A stretch of 64,000 bases of DNA from an uncultured Bacteroidales bacterium (GCA_945787885.1 CALZJF010000007.1:1-64000); one strand, 5' to 3'. Counted from the stretch's first letter, positions 25,845 to 38,574 are shown. Notes: generated from the letters alone by a model not told the origin. Program-made: numbers and translations.

Positions 25845-27863
25845 TTACCATATCCTGAGTTTTCCGCCCTGAATATAGAGCCCGCCGCGAGCCGGACGCG
25901 ATGCGCGCCGCCCCTGAAGGTCGAAGATGGGGGCTGCCGCGGCATGGCCCGACGGCGTGAAGGGGATGGGCTGAACGGCTGCGGAATGCTGATCCGTGAC
26001 GTCCTCATACGTGATGTTCGAACCATTGTTGTGGGCAATGTAGAACTTGTCGGTGCTGAGGCGGGGGATGTCGGCCGTCTGCGGTTTGCCCATGCCCTGC
26101 GAGAAGATGATATTGAAACTATAGCCGGGCGAGGGGATGCTGAAGCTCTGGCAATACCACGCTGCGCCGTCGATTTCACGGACATCGGCCTGCGACATCT
26201 GGCGTCCGGGCCAACTGCCGTTGAGCTGTCCGGCGGCATCCCATGCGTAGAAATAGACGGGACTCCAGTCGGCCTGGACATGGACTGTGACGGAGTAGGG
26301 CTCGAAGGCCTGCACGGCATAATGGCGAGTGCAGACGTCCGTCACCTTGCCGCCTGCGAGCAGGCCGGCCTTGAGGGTGGCAGACTGGGGGACTGTGACG
26401 ACGGTGCCTGACGCCACGCGCGTGCCGTGGGCTGCGGTGGGCTCGGAGCCATCGAGCGTATAGACGATTTCGGCACCCTCCGTCTGGCTGACTGCGACGA
26501 GGCGGGCCTCGACGGGCTCGAAGTATTCGCCGTCGGCGGCGGATATCCAGGCGCACTCGGCATCGCGCGAGAGGAGATACTTATAGTGGTGGCCTGAGAG
26601 AATCTCGGTATAGGCCGTGGCGTTCGCGCCAAGGAGCGTCACCTCGGAGGTCTCGCCCACCTCGCAGAGAAGGCGGCACCGCCGTCCCTGAGCGTAGCGG
26701 GCATAGCAGCGGGCAGAGGCATCGAGGGTCAGATATTCCGACTCGGAGTGTATGCCTGCGAGCTTCCGGGCCTCAATCATGGCTTTCAGCTCAGGCTTAT
26801 AGGCTTGCCAGTGCTTGTAGAAGACGCAGGGCGTGCCGGGCATCATGAGCAGATAGGCATTGGCTGCGAGGGTGTCGCGGCGGATGGGGTCTTGTTGTTC
26901 CGTGGCGGAACGCTGCTCCGTGTCGTGGTTCTCCACAAAGGTGACGGCGTAACGCCTATATTCGGGACTGTTGATGACCATATCGGTGGAGCCGAGCAGC
27001 CGCCAGTCAGAAGAGTTGATGGCATCGCGCACACGATAACGGAACTGGAAGTCGAAGGCAGCACTCGTGGGCTGGCCGTCGCGCTTAGTGCCGTCAATCC
27101 AGGTCTTGATGGGCTGCGTGCCGTCCCAGTATTCTCCGACGGAAAAATCGGGCTTGGCAGTGCTGTTGTAGTCAGCGGTGAAGCTGGGGCTGTAGCCTTT
27201 CACCATGTCGTAGCGGAAGCCTGCATAGCCAAGGTCGTTGAGGAGAAAGTCGAGATAGGCCTTCACGCAACGATTCACATTGGCAGAGCGATGGTCGAGG
27301 TCACGACAGCCGTCCCATCCCTCGCCCGTGTCATTGTTGGCAGACAGGCTGATGCCTTGCTGCTTTGCCCACGCTGCGGTCTTGCCGCCATCATCGTTGG
27401 CACAGATGTCGGAAGGGAGCATCTGATAATCCACGCCTTTGTAGGATTCCTTGGGATAATCCACCCACGAGCCTCCACGGCCGAGATTATTGCGATGATT
27501 GATGACGACATCGGCTATGATGCCCGTGCCCTTCGCCTTGAAGGTGGCAATCATGGAGCGAAGTTGCTGCTCCGTGCCGAAGCTGCTGTGATGGTCGAAA
27601 TAATAGACGGGCATGTAGCCCATGACGTTGTAGGCATTGTTGCAATAGCCAGACTGCGGCACCCACACGAGGCTGAAGCTTTGGCTGAGCTCGTCGGCCT
27701 GCCGCTCCAGATATTCCCACTGCGAATCGGTGTAACTGTCCCAATAGAATCCTTGAAGCATCACGCCTTCATACTGCGAGGGCCAGCCTTGGGCGTGAAC
27801 GCCGGGCATCCAGCCTTGCGAGGCAAGAAGGAGGAGAAGGGAGGGGAAAAGGGAACGTCGCAT
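25845..27863 (-). CDS. Secreted GH13 alpha-amylase with type IX-like tail
   Basis: The protein has 672 residues with a signal peptide ending near VHAQ; there is no lipobox, unlike the surface lipoprotein SusG. The GH13 barrel has DVVINH, FRYDMVKG (nucleophile D219), VGEYWDG (acid/base E244) and FVENHDT (D314). A chitobiase-C-like module (about 460-525), a starch-binding module of the CBM26 type (about 530-625) and a tail IFDLQGRRASRPARGGLYIQ follow. The tail resembles that of the 1421-residue glycosidase and may be a type IX sorting signal. It is the last gene of the starch locus, 70 bases after susF. Confidence 0.93.
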   Translation of the reverse strand: MRRSLFPSLLLLLASQGWMPGVHAQGWPSQYEGVMLQGFYWDSYTDSQWEYLERQADELSQSFSLVWVPQSGYCNNAYNVMGYMPVYYFDHHSSFGTEQQLRSMIATFKAKGTGIIADVVINHRNNLGRGGSWVDYPKESYKGVDYQMLPSDICANDDGGKTAAWAKQQGISLSANNDTGEGWDGCRDLDHRSANVNRCVKAYLDFLLNDLGYAGFRYDMVKGYSPSFTADYNSTAKPDFSVGEYWDGTQPIKTWIDGTKRDGQPTSAAFDFQFRYRVRDAINSSDWRLLGSTDMVINSPEYRRYAVTFVENHDTEQRSATEQQDPIRRDTLAANAYLLMMPGTPCVFYKHWQAYKPELKAMIEARKLAGIHSESEYLTLDASARCYARYAQGRRCRLLCEVGETSEVTLLGANATAYTEILSGHHYKYLLSRDAECAWISAADGEYFEPVEARLVAVSQTEGAEIVYTLDGSEPTAAHGTRVASGTVVTVPQSATLKAGLLAGGKVTDVCTRHYAVQAFEPYSVTVHVQADWSPVYFYAWDAAGQLNGSWPGRQMSQADVREIDGAAWYCQSFSIPSPGYSFNIIFSQGMGKPQTADIPRLSTDKFYIAHNNGSNITYEDVTDQHSAAVQPIPFTPSGHAAAAPIFDLQGRRASRPARGGLYIQGGKLRIW

Positions 27864-27933
27864 ACGAGGTTCGTATCGTTTATGGTGAGGCGGGCTTTGG
27901 GGAGAACTGCTCTCCCCAAAGCTGCCTGACGCA

Positions 27934-29337
27934 TTATTCTACGGTACAGAAGATTTTTTCGCTCGTCTTGCGAGTGGGATAGAGCTTGATGGTGTTGCCT
28001 GCTACGGTGAGGTCGATACCATTGGCGCAGAGGTCGGCGAGGTTTGTGCCATTGCCGTTACCGCCGAGGTTGATGCCCCAGTCAGCATTCACGCGGAACT
28101 TCCATCCGTCTGTGCCAACGCCGGCACCCGTGGCCTCGTAGCAATATTCGGCGGCATTCCACGTCATGACGACATCGCCACCCCAGCCGTTGAAGTTGCC
28201 GATGATGCCCATCGTCTTCACTTCTGTGGCAGTAATCGTTGCTTGGGGGAGATCGACGACGAAGTAATAGACGTTCTCGCCACCGCTGACGCCGAAGTTG
28301 TCACCGCCATCCACGACATCGCCATTGAAGGTGGTGAACATGCCGGCGTTGATTTGGCCATCCCAAGAGTCCTGAACCGTCCGGAACTTGAACTGATTGC
28401 CCCAGCCGTTGGGGTCAGCGCAATAGACGTAGCCGGTATAGACACCATCGAAGTTGGGCGATTCCAGACGCTGCTCAGCCTTCGACCATCCATCAGTGGC
28501 TCCGATGAAATAGATGAACTGGCCGTAGGAGACGGACTTGACGCTGTAGGTCATGGCGATCATATCAAAGGTGAGGAGATAGCTCTTCACATTGGGGTCG
28601 TCCGACTTGGGGAAGGAGAGGTTGTTGCCGGCATTGTCATAGACAAACTTGCCCGGCTCTGCGCCGGCAGCGATACATTTGTCCCAGTTGCCCGTGCCGC
28701 TCATGCTCTGGGGGAAGAGCTTGAACTCCACATTGTCAGTGACAACGCTTGCAGGGATAGTGCAGGTGAAGACGGGGTCATCATACACGTCGCCGCCACC
28801 ATTGACGAGCTTATAGTCCTGATTGGCATTGTTCCAATCGTTGATGCTGCCCACGAGATAGTAGGCATTCTCAATGAAGGGCGCATCGGGTATGGCTTTG
28901 ATGAGGAAGGGAGCGGAAGTGCAGACCTTGATATTGCTGCTGCCATTGGAAATCCACTGCTCCACAGTGGCAGACATCTCGCGCACTACGGGCTTGCGGC
29001 CGAAGGTCGATTCTACATATTCCTTGAGGTCTGCCACAGCCACCTTGCCGGTAGTGCCAAGATTGAAGGCGGCATCGCCCACGCGAAGGAGATAGGAGGG
29101 TGTGCTGAAAGCAGCATTCGACGCGGTGGGGGCAGAGATTTCGCAGACGGCAACGGAGTCGGCAGTGGCTTCGATGGCAGCGAAGTCGATGTTGCCGACG
29201 GGGGCGACGCTACCATCGCCAAACGTCACGGTCTCGGGCTGGGCATTCTGCTGAGGGGCTGCCCAGTCGGTATAATCGTCGGTACAGGCCACCAAGGCTG
29301 ACACCATGGTGAAGCCCATAAAAATTTTCTTAATCAT
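27934..29337 (-). CDS. susF: SusF-like starch-binding surface lipoprotein
   Basis: The protein has 467 residues. The signal MIKKIFMGFTMVSALVACTDD carries lipobox Cys18. The N-terminal SusE/F-type Ig-like domain (about 30-150) is followed by three starch-binding modules. Their starts are recognisable: YYLVGSINDWNNA, YFIGATDGWSKA and MGIIGNFNGWGG. Three modules fit SusF rather than SusE. It should hold starch at the cell surface beside SusCD. It is 99 bases after susE, with a GC-rich imperfect hairpin in the gap (about 29374-29417) that could reduce read-through. Confidence 0.88.
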   Translation of the reverse strand: MIKKIFMGFTMVSALVACTDDYTDWAAPQQNAQPETVTFGDGSVAPVGNIDFAAIEATADSVAVCEISAPTASNAAFSTPSYLLRVGDAAFNLGTTGKVAVADLKEYVESTFGRKPVVREMSATVEQWISNGSSNIKVCTSAPFLIKAIPDAPFIENAYYLVGSINDWNNANQDYKLVNGGGDVYDDPVFTCTIPASVVTDNVEFKLFPQSMSGTGNWDKCIAAGAEPGKFVYDNAGNNLSFPKSDDPNVKSYLLTFDMIAMTYSVKSVSYGQFIYFIGATDGWSKAEQRLESPNFDGVYTGYVYCADPNGWGNQFKFRTVQDSWDGQINAGMFTTFNGDVVDGGDNFGVSGGENVYYFVVDLPQATITATEVKTMGIIGNFNGWGGDVVMTWNAAEYCYEATGAGVGTDGWKFRVNADWGINLGGNGNGTNLADLCANGIDLTVAGNTIKLYPTRKTSEKIFCTVE

Positions 29338-29436
29338 ACGGGGTTTATGCTTTAAGGGGGGAGGAGATTTGCACCCTGCCTTCTCCTACTCCTCTACGAA
29401 GAGGGAGGGGCAAGGGGACAAAACTATAGAAAATAC

Positions 29437-30696
29437 TTATTGCAGAACAACGATGCTGAACTCGTGGCTGATGTCGTTGTAGGAGATGCAGTATTTGCCG
29501 ACGGGGAGACCCAGGTCTTCACCACTGCCTGCCACACCGCAATAGTTCACAGCGTTCTTCACACTGCCGAAGCCTTCCCACTCGCCGTTGGGGCGGAACT
29601 TGAAGCCGCAGACGCCATCGGTGCAGAGGTCGTCGGTGACGGTGAGGACATAGTACCAAGCGTGGTTTTCCACGCCTTCCTTGTTGTAGGGGAGCATCGG
29701 AGTCTCGGTCCAGCCGTTGAAGGCGCCGGAGATGCCCATGTTGGTGAGGACGGCGGGAGTGATGTCCTGCTTCTCCATCTTGGCGGTGATGGCGCCCGTG
29801 TTGAGCGTGATGAGGTAGTAGCCATTCTCAGAAGCCACGATGTGACCACCATCGGCCGACTCGCCATTGCGATATTTGATGAAGTTATACTTGCAGCCGT
29901 CGCCCGTCATGCCGTAATCCCAGTTGAAGCTGGCAGGCTGAATCTTCCATCCTGCGGTGGATGACTCTCCCTTATCGGGAGCATCGTATTCGCCCGTGAC
30001 GAAATAATTGAGATACTGGATTTCGCCAGCACCCGTCTTCTTGTCGTATTCCTTGCCAGGAGCGAGGAACATGGGGAGAGCCGTTTCACCAATATCGCTA
30101 CCCCACTTGCCGCCGAACATATTGCCGACGAGATACCACATGATGGGCGCGGCATCCTTCAGCTCTACATAGTAGGGGAGAACCTTGAGGCTGATGGGAT
30201 TGGAATAGACGACGTTGTACTCTTTCGCAGCGTCGTCAACGACGGCAGCCTTCAGGCGGAGGCTGACATCCGTGGGCTGGAAGGCATAGTCTTCGCTCCA
30301 ACGCTGGAGCTTCTGCAGGGCCGTTGCCACATCGGCGGTGAGGAGGTCGTACTTGCAGAAGGTGGTGGACTCATCGAGGGTGATGTAGTCGGCGCCCGTA
30401 TTGTCTTCAAGTGCGGGGTCATAGGCTGTGGTGAAAGTGCCAGCGGCCGACACCTGGACGGAATAGGTGACGACGATGGGTGCTCCGAAGTCGGTATAGT
30501 CGGTAGGCTGCGACCACGTGAGGGCTACGGAACTCGACTTTTCCAAATCTACCACCGCGTCGCCCACAGAGGGATTGTTGAGCACGAGGGCTTTTGGCTG
30601 CGTGAGCGTAGGATTGCTGTCACGGTCGTCTTCGCAGGCGGTAAACACCGCAAATGTCAGGAAGGCGAGAGCAGCCATTGAGAATATCTTTTTCAT
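29437..30696 (-). CDS. susE: SusE-like starch-binding surface lipoprotein
   Basis: The start chosen is the ATG at 30696, giving MKKIFSMAALAFLTFAVFTACEDD (419 residues). An upstream in-frame ATG at 30720 would spoil the lipoprotein signal. After the lipid Cys comes a SusE-type N-terminal domain (about 35-185). Two starch-binding modules follow, the first beginning IMWYLVGNMFGGKWG and the second NMGISGAFNGWTE. It lies between susD and susF and should bind starch on the cell surface. Confidence 0.88.
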   Translation of the reverse strand: MKKIFSMAALAFLTFAVFTACEDDRDSNPTLTQPKALVLNNPSVGDAVVDLEKSSSVALTWSQPTDYTDFGAPIVVTYSVQVSAAGTFTTAYDPALEDNTGADYITLDESTTFCKYDLLTADVATALQKLQRWSEDYAFQPTDVSLRLKAAVVDDAAKEYNVVYSNPISLKVLPYYVELKDAAPIMWYLVGNMFGGKWGSDIGETALPMFLAPGKEYDKKTGAGEIQYLNYFVTGEYDAPDKGESSTAGWKIQPASFNWDYGMTGDGCKYNFIKYRNGESADGGHIVASENGYYLITLNTGAITAKMEKQDITPAVLTNMGISGAFNGWTETPMLPYNKEGVENHAWYYVLTVTDDLCTDGVCGFKFRPNGEWEGFGSVKNAVNYCGVAGSGEDLGLPVGKYCISYNDISHEFSIVVLQ

Positions 30697-30785
30697 GGTT
30701 TGTTGTGCTGATTTTGACACTGTGCCCCACTCATTTATTTATTTATATTTATATATATATGAGCGGGCAACAGTGGGGAGAGAGA

Positions 30786-32384
30786 TTAGTAACCAGGATT
30801 CTGCTTGAGGTTCTTGTTAGCCTCCAAATCATCGTAGGGAATGGCGAAGATATTAAGATGAGAGTCGAAACGAATGCCCGTCTGCGCACCACCCTTCCAC
30901 TGCCAGTTGTAAGTGGCGTTCATGCCGCCGAACTGTCCGTAGCGGATGAGGTCGGTGCGGCGGAAACCTTCATAGAAAAGCTCGCGGGCACGCTCATCGA
31001 GGATGAAATTGAGGGAATAGGTGGGAGCCGTGGAAGTGTGGGCGCGGCTGCGGAGTGCATCGATGGCCTTCGTGCCTTCAGTGGTGGTCTGGCCACTATT
31101 CAGACGAGCGTCGGCCTCGGCATAGATGAGGTAGGCCTCAGCACTACGCATGAGGAAGAAGTCGGTATCGACAAACTTGCTGTTGTGGGGTGTGCCGAGC
31201 GAAGCATAGTTGTTGCTGAACTTGGCGCAGCTGATGCCCGAGGTGAACTCACCGGGCTTATCGATGCTCGCCGTGCGGTCCTTACCATAAAGGAGTGCGC
31301 GGTCGTCGCCCGCCAAGGCGAGGATTTCAGCCGTCGTCTTGCCTTCTGCGGCCGAAGCCTTACCCTCGCCGAGGAATTTCTCTACGAAATTGGGGCGGCA
31401 GCGGTTGCCAGCCCAATATTCGCTTGTGCCGAAGGAGCCCATGTCAGACTTCGTGGTGGAAGCGAGGAGGAAGAGCGTGGTTCCCCAGCTGGTGGTGGTG
31501 ACGCCATCTTGCAGGACGGCGAGGATGGCCTCAGAGGAAGCACTGGTCTCGCCATTGTCGCCCATGAAGAGCATCTGATAGGCGCTGTAGCCGTTCAGGC
31601 CCTGCGTGTTGAGCTTATGGGGGCCATCCTTCACTATCTTGGCATAATCGCGCGCCTTCTCCCACTGCGGAGTGCCCGTATATACCTCGGCATTGAGGTA
31701 GAGACGTGCCAGAAGGAGGTCGGCCGCATCGCGGTCAGCGCGTCCATAGCCCACTTCGCCAAACTTGCGGGCAGCGGGGGGAAGCATGTCGCCACGCACG
31801 GCGAGGAGCTCATCTTCGATGAACTTATACACCTCGGCGCGGCTGGCCTGAGGAGCATTGTCGGAGCTCAGCTTCGTCAGGAAGGGGATATTGCCGAAGC
31901 AGTCCATGAGATAATAATAGTAGAGCGCGCGGAGGAAACGAATCTCGGCGGTCATCGTCTTGTCGTAGTTGCCGCAAACCTCAGGGTCGAGATAGTGGTT
32001 GCAATAGGTGACGCCCATGAGGAGGCGATAGTAGAAGCCGCGGAGCATGGGGTGGCTGGCGTCATACTGATTATAATTGAAGGCAGGGATGCCCTCGTCG
32101 CCCCAGCAGCAGATGGCTTCGTCAGTGGTCAGCTCATTGGCATTGAAGAGCTGGCGCACAAAACCCGTCGTACCACCATCGAGGCCTTCGATGTCGCAGT
32201 CGCCGTTGGCACCGCCGTTGCCCGCCATACCCAAGTTGGCATAGCATTTATTGAAGAGTCCTACTGCATCTACCGTCATCACCGTAGAGGGGTCGATGGG
32301 ATCAACGTCGAGGTCGCCTATGCAAGAAGTAAATCCCAATGTGAGCACTGCTGCCGCACAGGGGAGCATATATTTGAGTTTCAT
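30786..32384 (-). CDS. susD: SusD-family starch-binding lipoprotein
   Basis: The protein has 532 residues. The signal MKLKYMLPCAAAVLTLGFTSCIGD has a lipobox Cys. The fold is the SusD/RagB alpha-helical TPR scaffold, with RFLRALYYYYLMDCFGNIPF, TKAIDALRSRA and FYEGFRRTDLIRYGQF. SusD is the lid over the SusC transporter and captures malto-oligosaccharides at the surface. Its start is 20 bases after the susC stop, as expected for a SusCD pair. Confidence 0.95.
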   Translation of the reverse strand: MKLKYMLPCAAAVLTLGFTSCIGDLDVDPIDPSTVMTVDAVGLFNKCYANLGMAGNGGANGDCDIEGLDGGTTGFVRQLFNANELTTDEAICCWGDEGIPAFNYNQYDASHPMLRGFYYRLLMGVTYCNHYLDPEVCGNYDKTMTAEIRFLRALYYYYLMDCFGNIPFLTKLSSDNAPQASRAEVYKFIEDELLAVRGDMLPPAARKFGEVGYGRADRDAADLLLARLYLNAEVYTGTPQWEKARDYAKIVKDGPHKLNTQGLNGYSAYQMLFMGDNGETSASSEAILAVLQDGVTTTSWGTTLFLLASTTKSDMGSFGTSEYWAGNRCRPNFVEKFLGEGKASAAEGKTTAEILALAGDDRALLYGKDRTASIDKPGEFTSGISCAKFSNNYASLGTPHNSKFVDTDFFLMRSAEAYLIYAEADARLNSGQTTTEGTKAIDALRSRAHTSTAPTYSLNFILDERARELFYEGFRRTDLIRYGQFGGMNATYNWQWKGGAQTGIRFDSHLNIFAIPYDDLEANKNLKQNPGY

Positions 32385-32404
32385 ATATCGGTGTCTGAAT
32401 TAGG

Positions 32405-35400
32405 TTAGAAATTGACATTCAGACCGAGCTGAATGGTGAAGGGACGAGGATAAAGGTTATTGTCGATGCCGCCCGATACCTCGGGGTCAAGACCTTTATA
32501 CTTCGAGAAGGTGGCAATGTTGGTGGCAGCAGCGTAGATACGTCCGCTCATGCCCTTGTACTTGCCGGCAGCGAGGAAGTTCTCGAAGGTGTAGCCGAGA
32601 GTAATGTTGTCGAGGCGGACGAAGCTGGCATTCTGCACGAAATAGTCGCTCAAGACGTTGTCGTAGGTCACCCAGTTGAGTGCAACGGCATCCTTCAGGG
32701 TGTTTTTGTTATAGCCGTTGTAGGCGAAGGAGCTGTCAAACGTCTTGGAGAGATTGCAGAAGCTAGCCTCCACGTCGTTGAAGACATAGTTGCCCCAGCT
32801 TCCGCGCAGACCAATGCCGAGGTCCCAGTTCTTATATTGCAGTTTCGTGCTCAGACCTGCCTGCCAAGGTGCATCGGGGCTCTTGTAGAAATAGCGGTCG
32901 TCATCCGTGATTTGTCCGTCGGCATTGCGATCTACATAGACACCTTCTACGGCATGACCGTTCTCATCATACACCTGCTGATATACATAGAAGCTGCTGC
33001 GGGGATGTCCTTCGGCGTGAGCTTGGCATTCACCGCCCGTACCCGAACTAATGCCGCCAGTCTTGATAATCTGTCCGCCAGCGGTCTTGGTGATTTCATT
33101 GTGGTTGTAAGTGGCGTTGGCACTGATTTCCCAGAACCAACCGTTCTTCTGGATGGGGCGGTAGGTGAGCGAAACCTCCACACCCTTGTTCTCCATGTCG
33201 CCGACGTTGCCCGTCACCTTGTTCTTGAAGTTAGAGAGTCCGGCTACATATACGCTGTTGATGAGGTCGGTGGTCTTACGCAGATAAGCATCCACACTAC
33301 CGAAGAGCTTATTGTTGATGATACCGAAGTCAAGACCGACGTTGTAGGTGGTGGTAGTCTCCCAAGTCAGCTTGGCATTGTAGGCGTCAGGACGATAGAG
33401 TCCGCCATTGCCCATGGCAGGATAGTAGGAGTCGGCCACGGCGTTGGTGTTGTAGGAGGCGAAGTAGGTGTAGTTGCCGATGCCGTCCTGCTGTCCCGTC
33501 TGTCCGTAACCGAGGCGAAGCTTCAGCTCGCTCACCCAATCAACGTTCTTGAGGAACTTCTCGTCCTTGATGCGCCATGCGAAGGCGGCAGAGGGGAAGA
33601 GGCCCCACTTGTTGCCCGTGGAGAAACGGCTGGAACCGTCGTAACGCACGGTGGCGGTGAAGATGTAGCGGTCGAGGAGCACATAGTTGGCACGGCCGAA
33701 GACGGAGGCCAGATAGCTCTCACCCTCCCAAGGCTTGCCCTTGGTATCTACCTGCTCATAGCCCGTCAGGCTGCCGCTGGCATCGTAGATGGGGGTTTGG
33801 GCATAGCCGAAGCCGTCGCCCTCATAATGCTTGCGGCTCCACTCGAAACCACCCATGATGTCGAAGTGATGGTTGTCGTTGAAGTCCTTAAAATACTGGA
33901 GATAAGCAGAATACATGAGGTTGTAGCGCTTCTCCTTCTCCCATTCGTTCCAGCCTTTGTAGCATCCTGCATAGCTGTAGGGGTTGCTCCAGTTCGTGAT
34001 GCGACCGTTGTTGTATTCCACCGAACCATTGACGTGGAAACGGAGGTCTTCGAATCCGTGGAACTGATAGTCCATCTCGGCGTTGCCGATGAAGGTGTTC
34101 GTCTTTCCTACGTTTTCCTTATTATAAAGGAAGCTGACGGGGTTGCCCGTGGTGTTGCTGTCGTGGGCATCAGGCCAGTTGGGGTCGTTGTAGCTGGAAC
34201 CGCTGTTCAGCCATTCGAAATAGCCTCCGAGGTTGTCCCATCGCGATGCCTCACCTGCATACTTGGCATCATCACGAGCATAGACAGGCTGCGTGGGGTC
34301 CATGTGGGTGGCAGCACCGATGGCATCGGTGTTTGCCCAACGGGTATAGCCGTGCATGACGCGGCCATTGAAGTTGAACTTCAGATGCTCATCGAAGAAG
34401 GTGGGATTGAGGCTGACGCTGGCGCTGTAACGCTCATAGTCAGAGGTTTTGAGCACACCCTCCTGACCGTAGTAGCCGAGGCTGACGCGATAGGGCATGT
34501 TCTTCAGGCCTCCCGTCAGCGTGAGTCCATGCTCATGGGTGAGGGCTGTCTGGTAAATCTCGTCCTGCCAGTTGGTGTTGGAATTGCCGAGGAGGCTGTA
34601 GGCCGTGGACTCCTCGCCATAATAGCTCTTGATGAAATTGCGATATTCGGCAGCGTTCATCACATCGAGCTGCTTGAGGTTCATGCTGACGCCGAAAGTG
34701 CCGTTGTAGCTGACGCGGGGTGCCTGACCCGTGCGGCCCTTCTTCGTCGTGATGATGATGACACCGTTCGAACCGCGGCTACCATAGATGGCAGTGGCCG
34801 AAGCATCCTTCAGCACGGTGAAGCTCTCGATATCCTGGGGGTTGATGGAGCTCAGAATGTTGGAGCTACCCTTACGCTTGTCGTTGTCCATGGCAAGACC
34901 GTCGATGACGATGAGGGGGTCATTGGAAGCGGTGAGCGACGAACCGCCACGCACGCGAATCGTGGCACCCTCGCCCGGAGCACCACCACCATTGATGACG
35001 CTCACACCGGCAATCTTACCCTGAATCATGTCCTGGGCATTCGTGATAAGACCGTGGTTCTTCTCGTCGGGCTTGATGGCTACCACCGAGCCTGAGAGGT
35101 CGTTCTTCTTGGCTACGCCGTAACCGATGACGACGGCTTCGCCAAGATTGTTGGCCATTTCCTGGAGTATCACCTCTACAGGTTCACCATCCCAGCGAAC
35201 TTCCTGAGGATCATAGCCAATGAAGGTGATGCGCAGGATGGCACCAGGCTTCACAGCGTTGAGGGAGAAATGGCCCTCAGCATCTACCATAGCACCATTC
35301 GTGGTGCCCTTGACGATAACAGATGCTCCCGTGAGAGGCTCTCCCGAAGCATCTACTACAGTACCCTTGCAGGGACTTTTCTGCTGTGTGACTGCATAGG

Positions 35401-35491
35401 TTTCCACCGGTGCAGTTTCTGCCATGGCGAAGCCTGAAGGAAGGCCCATCAAAAGCAGCATCAGACTGACTGACTTGAAACGTTTTTGCAT
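32405..35491 (-). CDS. susC: SusC-family TonB-dependent transporter
   Basis: The protein has 1028 residues. A signal peptide (about 1-24) is followed by a carboxypeptidase-D-like regulatory domain (about 38-115, GTVVDASGEPLTGASVIVKG). The plug domain carries FTVLKDASATAIYGSRGSNG. The C-terminal barrel ends PFTIQLGLNVNF. It imports malto-oligosaccharides with energy from TonB. susB ends 65 bases upstream and susD begins 20 bases downstream. No sigma/anti-sigma pair lies beside it, and the CarD-like domain is not preceded by a signal-transducing extension, so it fits SusR-type rather than ECF-type control (inference). Confidence 0.95.
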   Translation of the reverse strand: MQKRFKSVSLMLLLMGLPSGFAMAETAPVETYAVTQQKSPCKGTVVDASGEPLTGASVIVKGTTNGAMVDAEGHFSLNAVKPGAILRITFIGYDPQEVRWDGEPVEVILQEMANNLGEAVVIGYGVAKKNDLSGSVVAIKPDEKNHGLITNAQDMIQGKIAGVSVINGGGAPGEGATIRVRGGSSLTASNDPLIVIDGLAMDNDKRKGSSNILSSINPQDIESFTVLKDASATAIYGSRGSNGVIIITTKKGRTGQAPRVSYNGTFGVSMNLKQLDVMNAAEYRNFIKSYYGEESTAYSLLGNSNTNWQDEIYQTALTHEHGLTLTGGLKNMPYRVSLGYYGQEGVLKTSDYERYSASVSLNPTFFDEHLKFNFNGRVMHGYTRWANTDAIGAATHMDPTQPVYARDDAKYAGEASRWDNLGGYFEWLNSGSSYNDPNWPDAHDSNTTGNPVSFLYNKENVGKTNTFIGNAEMDYQFHGFEDLRFHVNGSVEYNNGRITNWSNPYSYAGCYKGWNEWEKEKRYNLMYSAYLQYFKDFNDNHHFDIMGGFEWSRKHYEGDGFGYAQTPIYDASGSLTGYEQVDTKGKPWEGESYLASVFGRANYVLLDRYIFTATVRYDGSSRFSTGNKWGLFPSAAFAWRIKDEKFLKNVDWVSELKLRLGYGQTGQQDGIGNYTYFASYNTNAVADSYYPAMGNGGLYRPDAYNAKLTWETTTTYNVGLDFGIINNKLFGSVDAYLRKTTDLINSVYVAGLSNFKNKVTGNVGDMENKGVEVSLTYRPIQKNGWFWEISANATYNHNEITKTAGGQIIKTGGISSGTGGECQAHAEGHPRSSFYVYQQVYDENGHAVEGVYVDRNADGQITDDDRYFYKSPDAPWQAGLSTKLQYKNWDLGIGLRGSWGNYVFNDVEASFCNLSKTFDSSFAYNGYNKNTLKDAVALNWVTYDNVLSDYFVQNASFVRLDNITLGYTFENFLAAGKYKGMSGRIYAAATNIATFSKYKGLDPEVSGGIDNNLYPRPFTIQLGLNVNF

Positions 35492-35556
35492 AAAATTGGA
35501 TATCTTTTGATATTGTGTTTCTCAATGTTTGCGAAGGCTCTTTCCTAAAGTGCCTG

Positions 35557-37848
<2,292 letters not shown>

Positions 37849-37958
37849 CGCAAATTAACAGCGGAGCGAGAAGTCCTCAGAGCTTGTCCTTGCGAAACTT
37901 AGGCATACCCTTGTATCCTTTATCCTATATTTTTTCGCACTTCTTGCTTTTTCGACTG

Positions 37959-37966
37959 CAAAATTA
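37959..37966 (-). promoter_or_regulatory. TAnnTTTG -7 box for the starch locus
   Basis: On the minus strand this reads TAATTTTG, an exact -7 consensus match. A TTTG lies 25 bases upstream, wider than the usual 19-21. The predicted leader of susB is about 220 bases, long enough for regulation. Confidence 0.45.
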
Positions 37967-38420
37967 CGACATTACTGCTATATTTATATATCAAAAGGAT
38001 GAAAATATAAACAATAGAGCATCGCGGAATCATTTATCATGCTCTGTTTCAGCATCTTACTGATTACAAAACAGATGCAAAAATATAACTTCCTGCAAAG
38101 GTATTTGCCATATAAATTTCACATTTCAGATGTTTTCACGCACCATCTTTCCTCATTCTGCCCTATCCGGATGCCAACGACCTCACGCTTCTGCCACCTC
38201 GTCTTTCACTTCTCGCCACGCCTCATTTACATCTTTTTCATATCTCACAGCGATTAAGCCTGAATATACAGCGTGTATATTTGATGTTAATTACCTGAAG
38301 GGGAAAAATATACAGGTAAAGCTGAAAATTGATACACCACGGGGCACACTCATGCAGAACACAGCGAAATCAGCATGCCGCTGAGAATGAAAATTCAGAA
38401 CTTTGCGCCCTCATCTTCAG

Positions 38421-38574
38421 AACTTCATGCCACCTTCTTCAGAGCTTTACACCACCTCCTTCTGAGCTTTATGCCACCTTCTACTGAGCTTCATGCCACC
38501 TTCTTCAGAGCTTCACACCACCCCCTACTGAACTTCATGCCACCTTCTACTGAGCTTCATGCCACCTCATACTG
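38421..38574 (+). repeat. Seven tandem 22-bp repeats
   Basis: The unit is AGCTTCATGCCACCTTCTTCAG with substitutions. Copies start every 22 bases from 38421 to 38553. Because 22 is not a multiple of three, the open frame through it is not a real protein. It leads, after 13 bases, into the copy 3 array at 38588. The stretch 37729-38798 otherwise has no gene. Confidence 0.92.

Noticed and set aside
32837..35095. Long plus-strand open frame opposite susC
   Set aside because: susC on the minus strand is certain from plug, barrel and neighbours. The opposite frame has no recognisable fold.
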